64,000 nucleotides of DNA from Burkholderiales bacterium GJ-E10 (lineage in GTDB: Bacteria > Pseudomonadota > Gammaproteobacteria > Burkholderiales > Burkholderiaceae_F). The translations under genes and the position numbers were made by a program. Every line of letters starts with the position of its first letter. Position 1 is the first letter of the stretch. The DNA lies in NCBI GenBank assembly GCA_000828975.1, contig AP014683.1, positions 1 to 64,000 of the forward strand, given 5' to 3'. This document shows, piece after piece, positions 53,978-64,000 of the stretch. The notes under the pieces were generated by a model. It was not told the DNA's origin. It worked only from the letters and a program-made list of their open reading frames with translations, and did not search any database.

Positions 53978-53993
53978 AAAATGGGTGACATTG
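53978..53993. repeat. AAAATGGGYGACATTG motif, second copy (pdxH/tcdA)
   Basis: AAAATGGGTGACATTG matches 15 of 16 bases with the motif at 6128-6143 upstream of aroQ. Here it covers the tcdA start codon and lies 15 bp before the pdxH start. Whether it is an operator or chance is unknown. Confidence 0.3.
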
Positions 53994-54811
53994 CGTCGGA
54001 ATCGCCATTGTACGAGTCCGATTCGTCCGGGGGGGAGTCGTCGGCATCATCCGAACGGCGGTTTGGCGGGATCGCGCGTCTCTATGGCGACGAGGCGTGC
54101 CTGCGGTTCGCCGGGGTACGGGTGGCGGTGGTGGGCATCGGCGGCGTGGGGAGCTGGGCCGCGGAAGCGCTGGCGCGCTCCGGGGTGCGGCGGCTGACGT
54201 TGATCGACCTCGACCATGTCGCGGAGAGCAACACCAACCGGCAGATCCACGCCCTCGACGGGACGTACGGCAAACCCAAGGTGCAGGCGATGGCCGACCG
54301 GATCCGCGCCATCGATCCGGCGGCGGAGACGGTCGCGATCGAGGAGTTTCTCGATGCCGGCAATGCCGATGCCCTGCTGCGCGGCGTCGATTGGGTGATC
54401 GATTGCACCGATGCGGTCCGCGCCAAGGCGGCCTTGATCGCCTGCGCGCGCGACCGCGGGATCGGCGCCGTCTCCTGCGGCGCGGCCGGCGGGCGGCGCG
54501 ATCCGGGACGCCTCCGGGTCGCCGATCTGTCGGCCGCGGCCGGCGACCCCTTGCTGGCCAAGCTGCGCCATCGCCTGCGTCGCGAACATGGGTATCCGGC
54601 GGCGGGATTGCGGGGCCGCGCCGGGCGCTTCGGGGTCGCCGCGGTGTATTCCGACGAGCCGGTGCGGTACCCGGACGCGTCCTGCGCCCCGGGCGGCGCC
54701 CAGCCGGGGAGTCCGCTGGCCTGCGGCGGCTACGGTTCGGTGGTGACGGTGACCGCGGCGATGGGGCTGCTGGCGGCGGCGCGGGTGCTGGAAGGCATTG
54801 CCGGCGATTGA
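53981..54811 (+). CDS. tcdA: tRNA threonylcarbamoyladenosine dehydratase
   Basis: 276 residues. E1-like fold with VVGIGGVGSWAAEALARSG (about 49-67), DLDHVAESNTNRQ and DCTDAVRAKAAL. It converts t6A37 to the cyclic ct6A in tRNA. The window also has tsaC, which acts earlier in the same modification. Start ATG 53981. Confidence 0.93.
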   Translation: MGDIASESPLYESDSSGGESSASSERRFGGIARLYGDEACLRFAGVRVAVVGIGGVGSWAAEALARSGVRRLTLIDLDHVAESNTNRQIHALDGTYGKPKVQAMADRIRAIDPAAETVAIEEFLDAGNADALLRGVDWVIDCTDAVRAKAALIACARDRGIGAVSCGAAGGRRDPGRLRVADLSAAAGDPLLAKLRHRLRREHGYPAAGLRGRAGRFGVAAVYSDEPVRYPDASCAPGGAQPGSPLACGGYGSVVTVTAAMGLLAAARVLEGIAGD

Positions 54812-54825
54812 CGGGGAATGGACTC

Positions 54826-54839
54826 ATCCTGCGCAGGAT
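54826..54839. promoter_or_regulatory. 14-bp palindrome upstream of the Usp gene
   Basis: ATCCTGCGCAGGAT is a perfect palindrome 72 bp before the uspA-like start. It could be an operator; no known regulator consensus is matched. Confidence 0.35.
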
Positions 54840-54911
54840 CCATGTCCGTCGGGGCGGTTTTTGCTACGCTGTTCGGGAACAGGCCGAACTCAACCAAGAA
54901 AGGACCATGCG

Positions 54912-55346
54912 ATGTTTCAGAAAATCCTGGTTCCCACCGACGGCTCCGAACTGTCCGCGCGCGCCATCGCCGGAGCGGTCGAACTGGCGGCCAAGCTGGG
55001 CGCGTCGATCGTCGGCGTGACGGCGGTCGAGCCCTACGCCTACGCCACCCTGTCCGAGTACCGTCCCGAAACCATCGTCGAGTATGAGGAGCGCGCCAAT
55101 CTGGCTGCGCGCGAGCGTCTCGACGTGCTGGAGGCGGCGGCGCGCAAGGGCGGCGTGCCGGTCGAGACGGTGGTGGCGCGCAGCTTTTCGCCGTTCGAGG
55201 CGATCATCGAGACCGCCAAGGAGCGCGGTTGCGACGCGATCTTCATGGCGTCGCATGGGCGCCGCGGCCTGAGTGCGGTGTTGCTCGGCAGCGAGACCCA
55301 GAAGGTGCTCACGCACAGCCAGATCCCGGTGATCGTGTACCGCTGA
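54912..55346 (+). CDS. Universal stress protein, UspA family
   Basis: 144 residues from ATG 54912. KILVPTDGSELSARAI at the N-terminus and the ATP-binding GxxG-x9-GS motif (GRRGLSAVLLGSETQKVL) near the end indicate an ATP-binding Usp. Its stop overlaps the hemerythrin ATG (TGATG). The pair suggests a response to low oxygen or nitric oxide stress. Confidence 0.92.
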   Translation: MFQKILVPTDGSELSARAIAGAVELAAKLGASIVGVTAVEPYAYATLSEYRPETIVEYEERANLAARERLDVLEAAARKGGVPVETVVARSFSPFEAIIETAKERGCDAIFMASHGRRGLSAVLLGSETQKVLTHSQIPVIVYR

Positions 55347-55789
55347 TGACCGAAGCGACAGCGATTGCCGCAGCCGGCCCGGAATCATCGGGCGCCCGGA
55401 TCGAACTCGGCCATGCGCCGATGGACGCGATCCACCGCGAGTTTTACGACTGCATGGATGCGCTGCGCGGGCCGGGCGATCGTGCGCAGTCCCTGCTCGC
55501 CCTGCATGAGCATCTGCTGCGCCACTTCGCGCAGGAGGAGCACTGGATGCGCGAGACCGCCTTTCCGGCCTGCGCCTGCCATACCCGGGAACATGAGATG
55601 GCGCTCGACGTGGTGGCGGAGGTTCGTCGGCGGCACGATGCCGGCGACGCCGAGATCGCTGATCGCCTGGCGGAGGAACTGCCGCAATGGTTTGCGGTCC
55701 ATGCCGCGGCGATGGATGCGGGTCTGGCGGAGTACCTGCGCACGGGGGGCGGGAGTTCGGCCGCCGCCCACGCCTGCGCCGCGACCTGA
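55346..55789 (+). CDS. Hemerythrin-like metal-binding protein
   Basis: 147 residues. Candidate di-iron ligands are His30, His60 and Glu64 (RHFAQEEHWM), His83 (HTREHEMAL) and His119 with Asp124 (HAAAMDAGL), the usual H-HxxxE-H-HxxxxD arrangement of hemerythrin domains. It would bind O2 or NO. Translationally coupled to the Usp gene upstream. Its C-terminal tail is Ala/Gly-rich. Confidence 0.85.
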   Translation: MTEATAIAAAGPESSGARIELGHAPMDAIHREFYDCMDALRGPGDRAQSLLALHEHLLRHFAQEEHWMRETAFPACACHTREHEMALDVVAEVRRRHDAGDAEIADRLAEELPQWFAVHAAAMDAGLAEYLRTGGGSSAAAHACAAT

Positions 55790-56327
55790 GGCGCGGCGCA
55801 GGCGTGGGCGTGCGATTGCGGCGATGACGCCGGCACCACGCAGGCGAGCGGTGGCTGCACTCCGCCAGGGCCGCCTACGCGGTGGTCGCTCCTACGGGGC
55901 GACTGCGCTGCGCTGCGCAGTCCGCGGGCGCACGGCCGAACTCGCGGCGCGGCCTGCGGCCGCTCTGCTCAAACATGCGGCCGTATGTCAGAAGTGGAGG
56001 CGCGCGATTGCGCGCCGCCCGCGGCCTTGTGCTGCTCGCCACCGCGTCGTATGGCGGCCCTGGCGGAGTGCAGCCACCGCTCGCAGCCAGCACCTCGACC
56101 GGGCAAACACTTCGTCGGTTGCCGATTCTACGGCCCGGTGCAGGGCGCCCGGATCTCGTTCATGACCTCGTGCGCGACACCATTCCCGGTCCAATGCGCA
56201 TCCCCAAGAGAACGCCAAAAACTGACCTGTCTGCGCCGCTTCAATCGGCAGACGTTGCGCCACAGATCCTGCAGAAGATCATCCGCACCAATCCCCACTT
56301 CAGTTCGAAACAGAGCGAAGCACTACA
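55790..56327. other. Gene-free stretch with a long inverted-repeat element
   Basis: No convincing gene. It contains an element bounded by 32-bp perfect inverted repeats (see separate entry) and, further on, GTCTGC...GCAGAC at about 56229-56253. A short open frame ends at 56331 without a family match. Confidence 0.5.
55844..56084. repeat. 241-bp element with 32-bp perfect terminal inverted repeats
   Basis: Arms 55844-55875 and 56053-56084 are exact reverse complements over 32 bp. Just inside, TACGCGGTGG and its partner pair after a 3-nt gap. The inner part is palindrome-rich (GCGGCCTGCGGCCGC; GGCGCGCGATTGCGCGCC). No transposase and no clear target duplication are seen. A MITE or a large hairpin is possible. 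Confidence 0.6.
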
Positions 56328-58153
56328 CTAGATCGGCCGGGTCGCGGCGATCAGCCACCGCCGTGCCGCACCGCCCACCAGCGGTTCGAGGCGCCGGCGC
56401 ACGGTGGCGTGGTAGGTGTCGAGCCACGCGATCTCGTCGGCCCGCAGCAGGCCGCGGTCGATGCAGCGCCGGTCGATCGGGCAGAGCGTGAGCGTTTCGA
56501 ACTGCAGGAATTCGCCGAAGGCCCCGTCTTCGCGTTGCGGTGCGGGGATCGTCGCCAGCAGGTTCTCGATCCGCACCCCCCATTTGCCGGGCCGGTAGAC
56601 CGCGGGCTCGTTGGAGGTGATCATCCCGATCTCCATCGCCGTGTGCGGCTCGGGCGGGGCGCTCGGGGAGATCGACTGCGGCCCCTCGTGGACGTTGAGG
56701 AAGTAGCCCACGCCGTGGCCGGTGCCGTGGCCGTAATCCAGCCCATGCGCCCATAGCGGCGCGCGCGCGAGACTGTCGAGCAGGGGGGCGCGGTGCCCGT
56801 GCGGGAAGCGCGCAGTCGAGAGCTGGATCATCCCCTTGAGCACCAGCGTGAAATCGCGCCGCTGTTCCGGCGTCGGCCGGCCGATGGCGACGACCCGGGT
56901 GATGTCGGTCGTTCCGCCTTCGTACTGTCCACCGGAGTCGATGAGCAGCAGGCCTTCGCCGCAGACGGTGCCGTCACAGATCACGGCATGGGTCTGCGCG
57001 GTCGCCCGATAGTGGGGCGAGGCGCCGTTGGCGTTGAATCCGGCGATGGTTTCGAAACTGAGCGATACGAAGCCGGGCCGGCGCGCGCGTTCCGCCGAAA
57101 GCCGTTCATCGATCGTGCATTCGGTGATGCGTTCGCGCCGCGCGAGGGCAGCGTCCAGCCAGGCGAAGAATTCGCAGAGCGCCGCGCCGTCCTGCTCCAT
57201 GGCGGCGCGCACGTGCCACAGTTCTTCCGTCGACTTGCGCGACTTGAGCAGCACCGACGGGTTGATCTGCTCGATGATGCGCGCGCCCTGGGGAAGCGCG
57301 CGCGCCATCGCCGCCGTCACCCGGCGGGGATCGAGGAGCACCGCTTCGCCGGGACCGACGGCGGCAAGCGCCGACCGCGCCCGGGCGTATTCGGCGAGTT
57401 CGACGCCGTCGGCCCGCAGCCGCTGTTCCAGGGCGGCATCGATCTTGCCGGGGCCGAGAAACAGGGTCGCGCCATCGCGCTCGATGAGGGCGTGGGCGAG
57501 GAACACCGGATTGAACGGGATGTCCGATCCGCGGAGGTTGAACAGCCAGGCGATGTCGTCCAGACTGGAAATCCAGTGGCGGTCGGCGCCGCAGGACTGC
57601 ATCCGTTCGCGGATCAGCGCGAGCTTGTGCGCGCGGCTGCGCGACTCGAATCGCGCATCGCGCTCGTGCACTCCGTCGGGAGGAAGCGGCGGACGGTCGG
57701 GCCAGATTTCGTCGGCCAGATCGAGGTCGGTGCGCAACCGCGCATTGCGTGTCTGCAGCGCCGTCTCGATCGCACGGGCGAGCGCGAGGCCGATGGTCAT
57801 GCCGTCGACGCCGACCGCGGAGCCCTCGGCCACGTGCGCGCAGAGCCAGTCCGTCAGCGGGGCGCCGGTGCTGCCCGCCGCCTTGACGGTCTCGATGCCG
57901 GTGCCGGCAAGCTGGCGTTCGGCGTCGACCCAGTACCGGCTGTCGACCAGCAGGGCGGCATGATCCTCCGTGACCACCAGGGTGCCGGCCGAACCGGTGA
58001 ACCCGCTGAGCCATTGTCGCGTCTGCCAATGTGCGGGCAGGTACTCGGACAGGTGCGGGTCGGACGACAGGACGATCCAGGCCGACAGGCCATGGGCGCG
58101 CAATCGGGCGCGGAGCGCGTCGATCCGCGCGGGGATGGTGTCTTGGGATTGCA

Positions 58154-58154
<1 letters not shown>
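56328..58154 (-). CDS. pepP: Xaa-Pro aminopeptidase (M24B, long form)
   Basis: 608 residues from ATG 58154; GTG 58157 is one codon upstream. Two creatinase-like N-terminal domains precede the pita-bread M24B domain. Metal ligands are in LLIDSGGQYEGGTTDITR (two Asp), GTGHGVGYFLNVHEG (His), ITSNEPAVY (Glu) and a late Glu. It removes N-terminal residues before proline. ATG 58154 overlaps the glnS stop by one base (TGATG). The 600-residue form is usual for eukaryote-like AMPP in some Proteobacteria. Confidence 0.9.
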
Positions 58155-60196
<2,042 letters not shown>

Positions 60197-60373
60197 TTCG
60201 GATCCTCCGGCATCGCGCGCCGGTTGCGGCACCATGCGCCGTCATCCGTCGTTGATCCCACGCATCTTACTTCGCGCGCCGGCTCTTGACGGGGCGGTTG
60301 GCGTGCGATTACTCTGGAATCGATCGGGCAGCGGTTCTGCCCGCGTACGCCTTGCCGCGGGAGGGTATCCGGA

Positions 60374-61258
60374 ATGTGGCCCTATCCCAATCGAATCGCA
60401 CACCGCGGCGGCGGCGTTTTGGCACCCGAAAACACGATCGCGGCCTTGAATGCCGCCCTCGGGTACGGCTACCACGCGGCGGAAGTCGATGCCGCGCTGT
60501 CGCGCGACGAAGTGCCGGTGCTGCTGCACGACGCATCCCTTGAGCGGACGACCGACGGCAACGGCTGCGTGTGCGATTACAGCGTCGACGAATTGACTTG
60601 GTTCGATGCGGGAGAGCGGTTTGCGCCCGAGTTCCTGGGCGAGCCGATTCCCACGCTGGAGCAGGCCCTGCGCGCCTGTGCGCATTGGGGGATCTGGCTC
60701 AATGTCGAGATCAAGCCGGTCCCGGGATTCGAAAAGCAGACCGGAACGGCGGTCGCGCGGACCGTTGCCCGGTTTTGCGCAAAGAACGCCATTGCCGGCG
60801 ATCGTGTCCCGCTGCTGTCGTCGTTTTCCGTCGTCGCACTCGAGGCGGCCCGGCGGGCGGCGCCGCATCTGCCGCGCGGATATCTGGTTTCCCGCATCGG
60901 GCCGAAATGGCGCCGGACGCTGGAGCATTGCGGCTGCGCGAGCCTGCACTGCGAATACCATGCGCTCGACGAGGCCACCGCGCACGCGGTGAAGGATGCC
61001 GGCTTCGGCCTGCTTTGCTATACCGTCGACGATCCGGCGCGGGTGCGAACCCTGGAATCCTGGGGGGTGGACGCGGTGGTCGTGGACCGCATCGATCTGA
61101 TTCCCCCCGACGAGGCGGCGCGCGGGAATGCCGCTGCCCTGGAGCCGGCGGTCAGTGCGCCGCCGGTCAGTGAGCCTCTTTGGACACGCTCGACCCGAGA
61201 ACCGCCCGCAGACGATCCGAATCGAGAATCCGCAGGTGTTTCTGTTCTACCTCGATGA
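60374..61258 (+). CDS. ugpQ: Glycerophosphodiester phosphodiesterase
   Basis: 294 residues. GDPD TIM-barrel with IAHRGGGVLAPENT (about 8-21), EVDAALSRDEVPVLLHD (about 37-53), NVEIKP and the trailing YTVDDPARVRTLESWGVDAVVVDR in pattern. It hydrolyses glycerophosphodiesters to glycerol 3-phosphate. No signal peptide, so cytosolic. Its last ~30 residues (APPVSEPLWTRSTREPP onward) run antisense into the end of fnr and lack similarity; the natural stop may have been lost. Confidence 0.9.
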   Translation: MWPYPNRIAHRGGGVLAPENTIAALNAALGYGYHAAEVDAALSRDEVPVLLHDASLERTTDGNGCVCDYSVDELTWFDAGERFAPEFLGEPIPTLEQALRACAHWGIWLNVEIKPVPGFEKQTGTAVARTVARFCAKNAIAGDRVPLLSSFSVVALEAARRAAPHLPRGYLVSRIGPKWRRTLEHCGCASLHCEYHALDEATAHAVKDAGFGLLCYTVDDPARVRTLESWGVDAVVVDRIDLIPPDEAARGNAAALEPAVSAPPVSEPLWTRSTREPPADDPNRESAGVSVLPR

Positions 61259-61910
61259 GGCCATCCTGCGCGAAGTGGGAGAGTGCCCGGCTGACGGTCT
61301 CGAGTTTCAACCCGAGGAAGCTGCCGATTTCCGCCCGCGTCATGCGCAGCACGAACTCCGTGCGGGAATAGCCGCGGGCTTCGAAACGTTGCGATAGGTT
61401 GAGCAGGAACGCGGCCAGCCGCTCTTCCGCCCGCATGCTGCCCAACAGCAGCATGACGCCGTGCTCGCGCACGATCTCGCGGCTCATCACCTTGCGCAGA
61501 TTGTTCTGCAGGGAAGGCACCGCGGCCGCGATTTCTTCGAGCCGCTCGTACGGGAGGACGCAGACTTCCGTGTCCTCGAGCGCAACGGTGTCGCAGGTGT
61601 GGGCCTCGGCGGAGATCCCGTCGAGACCGACCACTTCGCCCGCCATGTGAAACCCGGTCACCTGTTCGTGGCCGTCGGGCGACATGAGCGTGCTCTTGAG
61701 AAATCCCAGTCGCACCGCATACAGCGATTCGAACCGATCGCCGGCGCGGAAGAGGGACTCGCCGCGGCGGATCTTGCGGCGCGTGGCCACGATCTGCTCG
61801 ACCTGCCCCAGTTCGGTTCCGGAGAGCCCGACCGGAAGGCAGAGTTCGCGCAGGTTGCAGTTCGAGCATGCGACGCGCAGGCTCGCCAGACACGTGGATG
61901 GGACAGCCAT
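61167..61910 (-). CDS. fnr: FNR-type oxygen-sensing regulator
   Basis: 247 residues. Crp/Fnr fold. The [4Fe-4S] ligands are Cys 15, 18 and 24 (ACSNCNLRELC) and Cys 106 (AHTCDTV), matching the E. coli FNR pattern. The HTH near the C-terminus contains the recognition element RAEIGSFLGLKLETVSRALS with E--SR. It activates or represses genes under low oxygen. Divergent from hemN with an FNR box between. Its 3' end overlaps the convergent ugpQ by 92 bp. Confidence 0.93.
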   Translation of the reverse strand: MAVPSTCLASLRVACSNCNLRELCLPVGLSGTELGQVEQIVATRRKIRRGESLFRAGDRFESLYAVRLGFLKSTLMSPDGHEQVTGFHMAGEVVGLDGISAEAHTCDTVALEDTEVCVLPYERLEEIAAAVPSLQNNLRKVMSREIVREHGVMLLLGSMRAEERLAAFLLNLSQRFEARGYSRTEFVLRMTRAEIGSFLGLKLETVSRALSHFAQDGLIEVEQKHLRILDSDRLRAVLGSSVSKEAH

Positions 61911-61987
61911 CTTTTCGGATTCCTTGATGGAGGACTTGCATCCTGTGCAACCGCGTCCCCAAGCCTCGCATCCAACATTGGGGACGG

Positions 61988-62001
61988 TTGACGGCGATCA
62001 A
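61988..62001. promoter_or_regulatory. FNR box between fnr and hemN
   Basis: TTGAC, GGCG, ATCAA matches the FNR consensus TTGAT-N4-ATCAA at 9 of 10 defined bases. It lies about 80 bp from each of the two start codons. It fits FNR control of the oxygen-independent haem gene hemN and possibly autoregulation. Confidence 0.75.
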
Positions 62002-62054
62002 AACGCATCGCCGCATGGCTGACATATTACCCGTCCTGAACGAGAACAAATAAT

Positions 62055-62067
62055 CCATGTCATCGAC

Positions 62068-62071
<4 letters not shown>
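62055..62071 (+). promoter_or_regulatory. Hairpin covering the hemN start codon
   Basis: CCATGTC, ATC, GACATGG: perfect 7-bp arms. The ATG at 62068 is inside the 3' arm, so the folded mRNA would hide the start. No Shine-Dalgarno is seen. Confidence 0.45.

Positions 62072-64000
<1,929 letters not shown>

Overview
The window is a GC-rich proteobacterial chromosome segment. Gene content and order point to the Betaproteobacteria, probably Burkholderiales or a close relative. The supporting signs are an AK-rich histone H1-like protein, the run pfkB / DUF3426 / prmA / accC / accB / aroQ, the pgk-fba-purC-purE-purK-tsaC block, an FNR-hemN pair and a TusE/DsrC variant of a type I recall from Burkholderiales. 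No rRNA or tRNA gene was seen.

Layout. 0.4-6.1 kb: H1-like nucleoid protein, then on the minus strand aroQ-accB-accC-prmA-DUF3426-pfkB; the DUF3426 gene carries an apparent 3' frameshift. 6.2-7.7 kb: a DDE-transposase insertion sequence with a duplicated left end, sitting between aroQ and mpl. 7.8-14.4 kb: mpl-rnb (overlapping), a TonB-like protein, aroE, cytochrome b561 and YceI. 14.4-17.6 kb: ubiD with a KTSC gene, then a lytic transglycosylase flanked by two non-coding RNA candidates, a hairpin-rich leader upstream and a small RNA with an anti-Shine-Dalgarno loop downstream. 17.6-22.0 kb: malic enzyme, patatin-like protein, rsmE. 22.1-29.8 kb: central carbon and purine genes gapA-pgk-fba-dgkA-purC-purE-purK-tsaC. 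29.8-37.7 kb: gdt1-yqjK-yqjE-yqjD operon, ABC-F ATPase, TusE-like protein, pterin dehydratase, an HTH-ferredoxin-reductase fusion, cold-shock protein and YaiI.

37.9-49.5 kb is the accessory part: a brnTA module, a lone tyrosine recombinase, a hicAB module, a LuxR-type regulator with two tandem alpha/beta hydrolases, an IS21-family element with four overlapping genes inserted at a small secreted-protein gene, a MORN-repeat secreted protein and a lipoprotein. Composition around the last two is visibly less GC-rich than the core.

49.9-64.0 kb returns to core genes: SemiSWEET, thioesterase, a two-component system, pdxH, tcdA, a UspA-hemerythrin pair, a 240-bp inverted-repeat element, pepP-glnS (glnS carries a roughly 98-residue internal insertion), a glycerophosphodiester phosphodiesterase, fnr and hemN with an FNR box between them, and the start of alaS cut by the window edge.

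The strongest candidates for something undescribed are the minus-strand small RNA at about 17443-17552, the GlnRS insertion and the HTH-[2Fe-2S]-FAD fusion protein.
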